A stretch of 64,000 nt of DNA from Neoscytalidium dimidiatum (lineage: Eukaryota > Ascomycota > Dothideomycetes > Botryosphaeriales > Botryosphaeriaceae). The position numbers and the translations under genes were made by a program. The notes under the pieces are model-generated. The model was not told the origin of the DNA. It searched no databases and saw nothing but the letters and a program-made list of their open reading frames with translations. The DNA lies in the NCBI GenBank assembly GCA_037367355.1, contig CM074695.1:4526001-4590000 (forward strand). Reading direction: 5' to 3'. Every line of letters starts with the position of its first letter. Position 1 is the stretch's first letter. Below are positions 10,419-21,292 of the stretch, piece after piece.

Positions 10419-12924
10419 ATGGCACCCAGTGACAACGCCACCAGTACTACTCTTTCTGATCCTTCCATGATTTTCCAAGCGACAGAAGCTTGTCGTATTC
10501 GTCTCCAAGAATGCAGGACAGTGGAGACGTTGACCAAAGACCGCTGGGCGGAGAATTGCCTAGTCGACTTTAATGCATGGGATGTTGGGGTTGGAGCAAG
10601 TGCGAGAGAGCATATGTCTCTTGACATGCGCCTTCAGCGTGATCCTACGACTCGCAAGGCTGTCATTAGGATATTGAATACTCTGGCAGCGTTGATAGCG
10701 AAATGCAAAGACTTAGGTAGCTTGGCACTTAATTCATACATGTACCTCAATGATTGCTAAAGAAAAAAAAAATCGAAGGACATGAAATTTCCGCTTCCGA
10801 AACTCCCACCACTGGTGTAAGAGGTACACCAGCCGTCGAGACCGCCACCGAAAGAGAAAGAAAGAGCCCTGTTTCGGAGCGCACATCATCTTCGGAAACC
10901 AGAAGTAGGGCATGTACGCCGGAAATTGAGTTGTCGGAAGCTCAGTCAGGCATCAAGAAGTTGCTTTGGTCGCTCGGCAAGATCGAAACTTCTATCAAAC
11001 AAGCTGATGGCACGTCCCGTTACCGAAGTGCTGATCGTTCGTTCGAATCAACAAAAAGCACGTACGATAAATTACGTCAACACTTGGAATTTCTCCTCCT
11101 CATTCCACAACGGCGTTCTTCAGATGGCACCTCAAGACTCAGAGAGTTTCATGATGACCATGATGCTGTAACCCCCGAACAGACTCTCTTGATTAACGCA
11201 AATCTTAGACGTCATCACCGAATAATTTATGTGCGGGAACAAGAAAAGAAGCTTCGAACACCTATGCATACTCTGGTGGAGGACTCCCATCAATCACAGG
11301 TCGAAGCCGAAAATAATGCCAGTGGCGAAGGAAATATGGGCAATCTGAGAAATAACCCTTTGCTAAGTATTTCAACTTCTCTGTCCGACGCACAAAAATA
11401 TCCCGGCGGTCGTTTATATGATCGAGAATCAGAACAAGGCAGTAAAGTCATTACCATCGCGCTGGACACAGATTATCCTCAGCCACCAAAGATGGCAGCT
11501 GGCACACCACACTTCCCTTGTCCGTATTGCCAACTAAATTTACCCACCAAATTTACATTACAAAGTGAAGAGAACTTGTGGAGGTGAGTGTGTCTATTTC
11601 TAATTGGGATCCAACTAGAAAAAGACAGTAGGGCTAACCGTGACAGAAAACACGTCTCGGAGGACCTGCAGCCATATACCTGCCCCGTTCCGGATTGTCT
11701 CAGCGGAGATTTTTTTTATAGCACGCTTGACGCTTGGAAGACGCATATGCGTCACAATCATTCATCACAGAGCTCCTGGATATGTTTCGTATGCGAAAAG
11801 CCTTTTGACGAACAAACGGTATTCATTTCACACATGAAGGATGAGCACCACGACATGAAATCCGAGGAGAGCCTAGAAGTGCTCGTTGAAGCATGCGAAA
11901 GACCTGACGATCCAGCCTTCGATAGTTGTCCCATTTGTTCAACCACAGAAAAGGCGTGGACTTATTCCCGAGACTGTTCACGAAAAGAGACATCGCAACA
12001 GAGATCTGAAAAACAAACTACAATACCATTCTTGGATCATATCGGTGAATGTCTGCACGGATTCTCTTTACGGTCACTGCCATGGGACGACAATCACGTG
12101 GAATCTGTAGATTCTCTTCGAGTGATCCTCGGTGACTCAGATCGAGTTACAGATGGATTAGCATCACCCTCTTCAAATCAAATCAGTGGAGTCATGCAGG
12201 AAGACAAGCGCGAGTTAACTACGCCGGTTTTGCACCAAATCTCTTACGACCCTGATGGTTATCTCAAAATATGCAAATCATGGCTGGAATCGAGCGGCCA
12301 GCCCGCTCGTCCGAGGCGAACTCCACGTCTACTGCTCGTTGAAGACAATGCTGTCTATCTCAAACTCCTGCAGAGATTCATGATCAGAGAGGATTATCCA
12401 GATGTTACAGCTGCTTCGAATGGGAAAATCGCAGTCGAGGAGTTCACAAAGGCTGTGGAAAGTGGTGGGTGGTTTGACATCATCTTCATGGGTAAGTTAT
12501 TTCCTGCAAACTGAGTCATGCATGAACCATCTGAGATTCACAATTACCGCCACATCCAGACTTAGTCATGCCAGTCATGGGTGGTCTTGACGCAACGCGC
12601 GCGATTCGAGAAATAGAACGACAGCAATTCCTCACCGCACAATCTCCACAACTCCCTTCCTCCGATAAGTCGCCCACCCCGCAAGCGAATATTCACAAAC
12701 CAGCCACCATCATCGCAATGACGGCTGCGGGAGCTTATGGGGACGAAAGCAGGATATACTGCCACGGCGCGGACTATGTCATCCACAAGCCGGTTAGATT
12801 CGGTAGGCTGATGGAGCTATTCGACAATTGGCAGGACGGTGAACTACGCAGAGGAGGGAGAGATGCCAGCGCGACGGTTCACAAATCAGATGTGGGCAAG
12901 GGACCAACAAAGGCAGTGTGCTAG
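10419..12924 (+). CDS. C2H2 zinc-finger protein fused to a two-component receiver domain
   Basis: Four exons, 10419-10716, 10779-11583, 11647-12491 and 12560-12924, give 770 aa. The N-terminal part (DFNAWDVGVGA, SLDMRLQRDP) and a middle block (LRRHHRIIYVREQEKKL) match a helical region I know from many fungal proteins that also carry C2H2 fingers. A Cys/His-rich module follows across the second intron: PCPYC, HVSEDLQPYTCPVPDC, then WICFVCEKPF with HMKDEHH. The C terminus is a complete receiver domain: LLLVEDN (E600, D601), phospho-acceptor D650 in MDLVMPVMGG, T704 in AMTA and K726 in HKPV. No histidine kinase or HPt domain is present. The first intron (donor GTAGCT) is the least certain boundary. 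Receiver domains in fungi normally sit in hybrid kinases, Skn7, Ssk1 or Rim15, so this fusion is unusual. The inferred role is a phosphorelay output factor; partner unknown. Confidence 0.82.
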
Positions 12925-13577
12925 AGAGTATGAAGTGGGGGGAGTCGAGGCATATGACTTAGCTATAAGTGCACTATAATCCTCACTATAAGCTATATAA
13001 ACAATCGAATACAATAAGTGTTGGAGCAAAACCTCGTATGCATCTGTATTCGTTGTTGTTGTCTGTTCCGTCTCTGAAAGAGCGGAGGAGCTAAACTACC
13101 CAGCGGCGCTAGCGCCGTGCTAAGCATACCTGCCATAACAATAAGAATAACACGCATTAGACTAACATGCCACTGTTTATTAGTGAACTTAAGTGTTGTT
13201 TGCCGAGCCGCAGATGGATAGATAGCTGACGAGCGGTTCAGCGACTAACGGCGTTCTGCTCGCGAGGCAGCGGAGGCTGAAGCCGCTGGGGATAAAACAC
13301 CAACAGCTAGATTATAGGAAATGTCCTCTACATCGAACTATAAGTTACTAACTCTAAGCCCTTCTATACTTGAAACTAACTTTTATTATTTGAACCTCTT
13401 TGAAAATTTCTATAATAGCTTTAAGCCTTCATTAAATTTTTTTAATTAATTGTTCATCAAGTACGCTACCCAATATCTCTGATGCTGCCGAAAAATTCGG
13501 GGATCAAAAGTTCAGGCCTATACTTATAGGAGGAAAAGAAGGAAAGGACACTTTGGGACGTTGTGATCGATGCTACG
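12925..13577. repeat. AT-rich island, probable decayed repeat
   Basis: The stretch becomes strongly AT-rich towards 13300-13460, with dense TpA steps (CTATAATAGCTTTAAGCC and similar) as expected after repeat-induced point mutation of an old transposon. A perfect 12-base palindrome, GGCGCTAGCGCC, lies at 13105-13116. No open frame, terminal repeat or target-site duplication could be defined, so the element type is unknown. Confidence 0.4.
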
Positions 13578-15466
13578 TTAAAGCTCCTGCTCCTTCTCGC
13601 GACTAACTGAGCCTTCTCTGATCGGATCGGATTCGGTATTAGGCTCAGTTGGCGAATACAACATGGGATCCATCTGAGACAACGCAAGAAGCCCCTCGTG
13701 TTGCGCATATGGCAGATTCCAATCCTCGGCTTCGTGCTGCGCATATGGAAAATCCAAGTCCTCAACTTCGTCCCTCCTAAAACTGCCCATCTCCACGTTG
13801 TCATCCGGCTCGCCTACAGCCCCCATGCCCACCGCACTTCGTTCCGAGGCCTGCGCGCGTGTACTGTCACGATGATTCGCATAAGCTTGCGGGTTTAGGC
13901 TGCTGGTGGCCGACGGTTCTTGTGTCGCGTTCTTTGGCTCGAGTCCTCGAATCTGAGGTGCTTCTAAGCTCTTACTGACCCGAGATGCCTCTGGACTCTT
14001 GTCTGGTTCGGCCTCAGGGTCGTGTCTGCCCGTCTGTCTGCTCTGGCTCCCGGTGTCCGTGTCCGCTGTACTTGCGTTTGACCAACTGTCGAGCTTAGTC
14101 GACGGCAGAACCGATCCCTCATTTCCTTGGGTTCCAGGGGAACTTGCCCTCTTCTCCTCTTTGCCGTCCTCTTTCCGGGCTTCATCGTTCTGGCGTAAGT
14201 TGCTACGCTCAAAACCAAGGGAGCTTTCAGGAGATCCAAGACCTTTTCCAAGTGCTCGACGCCTCTTTCCGCTACTCCCTTGCGATGGCGCGAACTCCTC
14301 CCAGTCCTCTTCGTACCTTAGCTTCTCCAGCGCATTTCTTTCCGCATCTTCAATCTCCTTGAGACACTCATCCCTTGTCTGTCTCAACTGCAAGTCCAAA
14401 TCATCAGCTTGCTCTTCAATCCGCACCTCCACAGCCTTGACGTATTCCTCGACACTCTCATTGCACAGATACTCCCATACAAGATTATTGGCACTCTGAA
14501 CGACCAGGGGCTCCAAGACGTCAGGCAAAAGGCCGTCTAGCGTCGGAGGCAAGAGCTGGCGCAGCATCTCCGGCAAGATCTCGCGCAGCACAGCCGGAAG
14601 CATCGATTCCAGCTCCGCGCGCAGCGTGTCCCGCAGCATCTCGCCCGCGGCCTCGCGGAGGGCGGAGGCTGAGAGGGAGGCCAAGTCCGGTGGGGCTTTC
14701 GAGGCGCCGGGCGGGAGAGGCGAGAAGGCTTGGGCGGAGAAGTTGGTTTCGGAGTCGGAGTTGGAAACGTGGCTGCGGGTGCTGTGGCCGTGGCCCGTAG
14801 AGCCTCTAGCGGGACGTTCTCTGGGGGCGTCGATCCGATAGGCTATTAAGATAGGATCGGACGTTAGTCGTTCTTCATAGAGAAAAAGGGGGGTATAAGA
14901 TGTTTTTTTTTCTTTGGGGGATTCACCTTCTTGGGTGCGTTTCTCGAGTCTCCGCCCTACGTGCTCTTCATACGAAGGCGGAGGTTCTGGAATATGGAAA
15001 ATCTCCCCATGTTGATACGCGCCCACCTTGCCTACCGTATGCTCGGAGGGGATCGACGGGGATAGAAGCCACTTTTCCGGTAGGCGCTAGGCTAAAGAAT
15101 TTTTTGAGCCCTTCTTTACGATGCGTAGATAGATGTAATATTGGGATGCAAAGCAGGAGACGGGTGGCCCGGCAAAGGGACCGGAAATTCCGAACCTGTG
15201 TTCGATACGCGCTGCTCGGAGTAAGGACGGAATCGCTTTGCGGGGGTAATCACTTGCCCAGGAGCGTTCATGGTAATGGAAAGAATTAACACGTCCTTGG
15301 ATTGGACTCTAATATGGTGTCTGATGGGCTCCTCGATCGAGGCCGGAATTTCCTCTGGGCCGAAGATGGCGTCAAGTTCCTGGTAATTCTCAGGCGGTAA
15401 CTGAAGCGTGACGCCCCGAACGTCTCTGAATCCTTCAAACATAGCGTCCAGCCGCAGACTAACCAT
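13578..15466 (-). CDS. Hypothetical protein with helical, acidic C-terminal region
   Basis: The main open part is 15026-14927 and 14842-13578, joined by a clear 84-base intron (donor GTGAAT, branch GACTAACG, acceptor ATAG). This stretch has no Met near its beginning; its frame starts after a stop at 15087 and the first codon at 15026 is GTG. So an upstream exon must exist. The frame from 15613 to 15116 is open, with Met at 15466 (MVSLRLDAMFEGFRDVRG) and a coding-like appearance, and is the likely 5' exon. The joining intron lies in about 15040-15210 but I could not fix its ends. The middle of the protein has repeated Leu-rich segments (LREILPEMLRQLLP, LDGLLPDVLEPLV) followed by a charged coiled-coil-like stretch; the rest is low-complexity Ser/Glu. 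I do not recognise the family. Confidence 0.5.
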
Positions 15467-15840
15467 GCGTCGGGATTGGGCTTGGTCGAATTTGAGGGAA
15501 AGCGAACATTGAGTCCAGACACTACTACCACTAATAGCATCACGTTCTTGAGCAAAAACGGTTCGATTCTCAAGGATCTGGGAAGATCCTCTGGTGCGGC
15601 GACCGCGACGACATTATGGAGGATTGCAGGAACGCGAGGGGGTCTTCAAAAACCGTAACATTAGTTGTTCAAGACTATAGAGAAAATTGACCCCGCAAAA
15701 GCGATTTCCCACCCACCCGGGCTTTTGAACAAGAGCAGCCCTGACTCGACAGCGTCCAACTACCTCACATCCGTTGTTGAGCACTATGCGGCTATCTACG
15801 TACACTCAAAGGCCAGCGAATCGCACCCCGTGCGCCTGTC

Positions 15841-16048
15841 GGCCGGCGACCCGACTTACCCCTCCTGTAGGGGAGGCCCTATGACACCACAGGGATGGCA
15901 AGTAGGAGGGCCAGGCGGAGCAGGCCACAAGACAGATGGAAAGCTTGATGCCTTATGGCAGAATCCCACGCTGACACCCACCGGCCGGCGAACCGACTTA
16001 CCCATCCCATGACACCACGGGAAGATGGTAAATAGGAGGGCCAGGCGG
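15841..16048. repeat. Imperfect direct repeat pair, about 65-78 bp units
   Basis: Unit 1 at 15841-15918 and unit 2 at 15983-16048. Both begin GGCCGGCGA(C/A)CCGACTTACCC, share ATGACACCAC, and end TAGGAGGGCCAGGCGG. Unit 2 lacks a short GC-rich insertion found in unit 1. The units lie in a gene-free stretch; an open frame on the minus strand (15879-16535) runs across them but has no recognisable domain. Confidence 0.7.
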
Positions 16049-16785
16049 GTAGGTCGGACGGGAGACGGCACCTTGGTACGCAGTAGTAGTAGCAGAGCGG
16101 CCCGGCAAGCGATTGTTCGGGTGGAAGGAAGACGGATGGGGTGAAGTAAGTGAAATGGTACATACAACACAGGGTGTCAGTACAAGCGGTGGCAAGAGAG
16201 CAAGGGAGAAGCTCAAAGGCAGGATGGATAGTTGTTGGGGGATGAGGAATGGTATGTAAGGTAGATGGAGCGTACGCGCGCGGGTTGGCGTGATCGGGAC
16301 GGAAAAGAGGGGGCTGGGGCGCTAAGACGGTTTCGGCTACTTGATTTCGTCCGACCGACCACCCCAGCTTAAAGCCATCCTCCGTTCCGCAGCATCTCTC
16401 GAAATTGATATATCTGAAATCGATGCAAATTCGATAGTAGATAATTTTATCTATACTATATATGCTTGAGGAATCTTGCGGATTATTTCGGGGAGATGGG
16501 CGATGGTTTAGCGGTGCGGAACGGCGGCTCGCCAAGAGGCGTCGAGCTCGGCGAGGCGGGCTCGCTTATACAGGCACGTGAATAATTGCGTTACGGATAT
16601 TTCGATGGTATAACAGCTTTTCGATCTCATAGACGCATAGAACCGTAAAGTACATTCTGTGTTTCCACACTTTCCGCGGCTAGATTCGAATTGCTGGCAA
16701 CCTCTCGTCACGATAAGCAGAAAAACCCCGAGGCTCAGAAGCATTCTGTTATTATTAATGGTGTGATATTTGCATAGAACCTTCA

Positions 16786-17172
16786 CTATATAGCTTTGAT
16801 CGTAGGCGATACGACTGAGAGCATACTTGACCATAATGCTGTACGGGCAATGGATAACAGACCTAGTGCCAACAAAACGGCGATAGTAAGAATATCAACG
16901 GTACGAATCAGAGAAACAATCTTGCCATCCCAATCCGTAAGGCTTCCAACCCTGTGGCTTTCATGGTGAATGATATGGCTGTTCTCGTTGTCGACGTCGC
17001 CACCTCGCATAATCGAATACTGTACGATGGTTAAAAAAAAAGTGGTGAAAAGTTTGAGAGGCCAGGCTGCTCTCATTTTTAGACCGCAAAGGCTGTATTT
17101 TAGATCCTGATCGACACGGATAAAGGCCTGCATCGAAGATAGCCACAGCAAGGCTGAACTGATGAAGCACAT
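16786..17172 (-). CDS. Possible small membrane protein (weakly supported)
   Basis: A 128-codon open frame with two hydrophobic segments, PLKLFTTFFLTIVQYSIM in the first half and VDILTIAVLLALGLLSIA near the end, separated by a polar, His/Asp-rich loop. Such a pattern could be a two-helix membrane protein. There is no homologue I recognise, no clear intron set, and it borders an AT-rich decayed block, so it may be chance or a remnant. Confidence 0.22.
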   Translation of the reverse strand: MCFISSALLWLSSMQAFIRVDQDLKYSLCGLKMRAAWPLKLFTTFFLTIVQYSIMRGGDVDNENSHIIHHESHRVGSLTDWDGKIVSLIRTVDILTIAVLLALGLLSIARTALWSSMLSVVSPTIKAI

Positions 17173-17229
17173 GGGGGCGTGAGGTTAGGAGGGGCAGTAG
17201 GGGCGACGGGAAGAGGCCTATCATATCTG

Positions 17230-17560
17230 GCAGGTTTTCGCAAGGCTTACCCTTAAGGCTAAGTAGTAAAGTCTATATCGTTATCTTAAAAACCAACCTA
17301 TCTATAAATACTACTATTAAATATTAGTATCAGAAGAACGTGTTAAGTAGTAAAATTAATAAGTATAAAGAATATTTTGGTGTGGTAATACAGAATACTA
17401 AATAGAAGTGTATATATATATATATATATATATTTATTTAGATTATGCAAATAAGTAATTTATATCTAAAGCGACGGTATAACGAGTGTGATATAATAGA
17501 CGTCTTTCATACCACAGTTTAATCACTACGCTGTCATCTAATTCGCGTAACTGGTCGCGT
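17230..17560. repeat. AT-rich block with (TA)n microsatellite, RIP-like
   Basis: A sharply bounded AT-rich block, with about 11 TA units at 17411-17432. The surrounding bases are rich in TpA (TAAGTAGTAAAG, TATCTATAAATAC) and poor in CpA and TpG, the signature left by repeat-induced point mutation. No reading frame or terminal repeat is left to identify the source element. Confidence 0.55.
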
Positions 17561-17746
17561 ACCCCTTCATAGGGTAGGAATGCAGCAGAAATATATGTTT
17601 GCTAATAAGAGAAAGGTCAAGAGCCGTAAATATGGCTCAGTAGGGTACTTGTACAGCAGGCCTCCACCGCCCATCACCTCACCGATCCCGTTCACGAAAC
17701 CTCTCAGCTGCGCCTCAAAGCGGCCGCTGAAATCACCGAAGCACGC

Positions 17747-19974
17747 TCATTCAAACTCTGCAGACCCTCTACTCTCCTGCGCCTCGGCAGCGGCAAGGAT
17801 GACATCGGCCGCCTTCTCGCTCATCATGTACACGCTCGACACGATGAAGAACCCGTGAATCTTCGGCATGGCCGACGCATCCACGACCCTCAGCCCCTGG
17901 ACCCCCCTGACCCTGAACTCGCCATCCAGCACCGCCATCCCGTCGTCGTCCGCCCCGATCGGACACGTGCACGAGGCGTGGTGCCCCCACGCCTCGTCCC
18001 TGATGAACTGCTTCGTCGCCTCCTCGCCGGGCGGGGGCCGCACGATCTCGTACGGGCCCAGCGTCGGGGGCATGGCGGCGAGGATGGCGCGCGCCCACTG
18101 CACGCCCTCGTACGCGGCCTGCACGTCCTCGTCGCCGCCGCGGGCGAACGAGTTGAAGTTGACGGCGGGCGGGTCCCTCGGGTCCGCCGAGGCCAGCCGC
18201 ACCGTCCCCGCCGCGTTGCGCGAGTGCGCCTTCAGCGTCGCCCACACCCAGTGCCTGGCGTCGGCCGTGACCTCGGCCGAGTAGCCGGCGAAGTAGCCGC
18301 GGAAGTTGCCCGGCGCGCCGAAGATGAAGAGGTCGGCCGGGTCGTCGGGCGCCGCGGTGCTCGACTTGCGGATCTGCGCGAGCGCGATGCCCGTGGAGCC
18401 GTAGATGCCGCGCAGCGCGAGCGGGTTGGACTCCCAGCGCTCGAGGCACGGGTCCGGCGACGAGTGGCCCCAGGTGCAGCGCTCGGTGATGCTGAAGTTG
18501 GCCGCGAATTTGACCGTCGTTGGGATTTCGTAGCGGTCTTGAAGGTTGGTGCCTGTATGTGTAGAGCAAGAAGCGGTCAGCCCCGTGTGTTCCTTTCCTT
18601 TTCTGACCAGAAATGGAGAATGCTGGAAAGGGAGAGTGTGAAGGAGATTCGACTTCACTCACCAACCCCGGGCAAGTCCTTTACCACCGGAATGCCGAAC
18701 GATTCCAGCTCCTCCCGCGGCCCCACGCCGCTCAGTTTCAGCAACTGCGGCGTGTTGAACGCTCCCGCAGACAGGATGACCTCCCTCGTCGCATTCACGC
18801 TCCCGGGAGTGCCCGTTTCACCACTCGCCTTCGCCCTCGGATCGGCACGGTACAGGCTCTCGCCGTCCAGGAAGTCCACGCCGACAGCCTTGGTACCGTC
18901 AAAGCGGACTTTCGTGGCCAGACAGTTAAGCCGGATATCGAGAGGATAGCCGCGCGCGACGACATCCAGCAAGAACTCGCGCGGAGAATTCCGCTCGTAG
19001 CTATCGATGTGGATAGGGACCTGGTACAGATCCTCAGCGGTGTCGCGGCCGGGCCAGACGCGGTTGATGTCGAGAGTGAGGAGGGAGGCGAGGCCGGTGA
19101 CGGTGCTGAGCAGGGAGTCGACGATATTCTTGCCAGCGGCGGCAGCGGCAGCGATGACCATCTGGAGGAGGCGCACGTCTTCGAGGACGAGCTCGAGGTC
19201 TTCGGTCACAAAACAAGTCAGCCCGGATGTGCCTGCCCTGCCCTCCCTCCCCGCAGCGCCACCACGCCGCCGGATCGACGCGCAACTCACCCGTCACGCC
19301 GACCTTCAACCACCCGCCGAACCCGTGCCCGACGACGCTGTTCGGCACCAGGTACGTCGCATGCTCCAGCCTCTCGTAGTACCTCCGCATGTTCCCCGCG
19401 CTCCACGAGCCGTCCCCCGTCACGCCGGCGATGTGGTCCCAGTCGCTCGCGTGCGGATACACCATCACCATCGCGTTGTGCGCGCCGCACCCGCCCAGCG
19501 TGCCCGCGCGCGGGTACAGGATCCCCTTCATCACGCTCCCCGCCGGCGGCTCCAGCCCGATGTACAGGGCCCCCTCGGGCGTCGTGTACGTCGTCTTCGA
19601 GTCGCGCGCCTGCGTCGCGTCGTCCGCGTAGTGCCGCACCCAGTAGTCCCACCGCATGGGCGCGTACTCGCTCGACTTGGCGTGCCATGCCGGCACCTGG
19701 TACTCCTTCGCCGCGCCCTGGTCGGATCCTGCTTCGAGCAGCAGCGTGCGGTGGCCGGCCAGCGCGAGGCGCGCGGCTAGCGGCCCGCCGCCGGCGCCGG
19801 AGCCGACGATGATGTAGTCGTATGCTGGGAGGATGGTGGTGGCGGGGGTGAGACTTGGTGGGGTTAGCTTTGGGGGAGGAGGAGAAGCAAGGGAGGGGTA
19901 AGGTACGGGAAGGTAGAGAGGTAGAGGAGGGCGAGGAAGGGTGCCCAGCGGGCTGCTGGGTGAAGACTGAACAT
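17747..19974 (-). CDS. Secreted GMC-family FAD oxidoreductase
   Basis: A glucose-methanol-choline oxidoreductase, a flavoenzyme oxidising alcohols or sugars. Five exon parts were read: 19974-19907, 19853-19291, 19199-18663 and 18552-17747 (four exons, three introns), giving 657 aa. The first exon encodes a hydrophobic signal peptide ([16 protein letters not shown]) joined through a 53-base intron (branch GCTAACC) to [22 protein letters not shown], the dinucleotide-binding motif (G40, G42, G45). GMC signature-like segments are [11 protein letters not shown] and [19 protein letters not shown]. The C terminus has [11 protein letters not shown] (H580 or H581 the catalytic His) and MPKIHG, where H622 occupies the place of the second catalytic His/Asn. 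The HHASCT and PKI(P/H)G pattern marks a fungal subgroup whose substrate I cannot name. A carboxylesterase lies just upstream on the same strand. Confidence 0.9.
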
Positions 19975-21292
19975 CGCCGCCGTGGTAGTGGCGCTTGGGG
20001 TGCTATGGCGAGAATCGTTGGAGGGCAAATGCGCTGAAGGTCAGGCGGGATGTTCCACCAGAGAGATTCTCCCAGGATTTCGTAAATTGACAGAGCATTA
20101 ATTGAAAGAGACAAAACAGTCCTATTAGCTCTGCCTTTTTATTGACCGGGTTTTCCGATCGCGGCTCTGTGGGACGGCCTTCGAGTTCGGGCAACTGCCC
20201 TTTTTCGGCTCTGCACATGTCAAATGTAGGCATTGAAGTGACGCGATTCTGTCGGCCTGCCCCTGCATCAATTGCGGGGAAGATACGATGAAGTGACCTA
20301 TGAGTGCACCACCAGTTCGTGTGCAGCCGCTGCCGATCCGTCGTGCTCAAATGATCTTGTGCTGGAAATTTCTTAGCCCCCACGGAGGGATAGGCAACCT
20401 GGATTCCCTTTATCGGTGTCTTCGTGTGGTAGATGACCGAGTCCCGGGAGATGTGGGAAGGGCGGAATGCATGCAGTGGTGAATGGATGCACGTGGACCA
20501 TTCCCGAGAGTTGAAGTCCTGTTAAGGGTTTGCGGGCCGAGCCGTCTGGCACATTTGTCTTGAAACAGGCGAAGCTGCACCCAGCCAAGTAGGAAAGAGC
20601 CGAATGCAGTGAGACTAATGCGGCTGGCATAGCTGAATAAACTTCGATCGGCGGAATCAAGGTCGCGGTCTGCTGACGGTCGAAGCGAACGTGGCGGCGT
20701 TGTTGCTGGGTTTGGGCGAGTTGTGGGGTGAGTGGTTGCTGCGCCGCTTTGCAGCTGCAGCCCTGTTGAGAAACGTCTGGCTCTTTTTCGCAAGGATGCG
20801 CGTTTTTCGATCATCTTGCTCGTGATTCGGGGTCCAAGTTAGCGACGAGTGACAGTGTGCAGGGTTCGTCAATATTAGTGTCTCGGAAGTGGCAGGCACG
20901 CCCCGATGAAGCGCGTTCGAGCTGCCTATTAGGACGTCGGACATAAACATCGTCATCAAGACCGCCAATCATATGGAAGCATTCTGCTTCTGTACGCGCT
21001 TTTGGCACATTGAGGCCGGAAAAGGAGGACCGAACGACCTTCAGACCCATAGCTTTTCTCGCAGGGCAGTCGTGAAGACCAGCATCTTCTGGAAGTCATA
21101 GAGCTAGTCGGCTGATATACGCATCTGCGCAGGCAACTGGCGCTGCCAGTTCTGTGGATACCCATGGCCACGAATTATCACTGCGCATGAGGCCAAGCAA
21201 ACAATGGTCCCAATCCTCGGATAGTATGAATCCATATCATTAGTAGGAGCAATGACCCTCTCGTACTATTTCGTCTCTATAGCCATCATCTC
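19975..21292. other. Intergenic region, GMC oxidoreductase promoter
   Basis: 1.3 kb between the GMC gene start and the 3' end of the esterase. Open frames such as 20003-20383 and 20410-20814 (minus) lack motifs. No RNA gene or repeat seen. Confidence 0.4.

Larger units (their letters stand above)
15617..17229. other. Gene-poor region
   Basis: Contains the direct repeats described separately and a possible small membrane protein frame at 16786-17172. Apart from these I see no supported feature. Confidence 0.4.

Noticed and set aside
15879..16535. 218-codon minus-strand frame over the direct repeats
   Set aside because: No domain and low-complexity Pro/Ser/Leu composition; open frame likely results from the repeat sequence.
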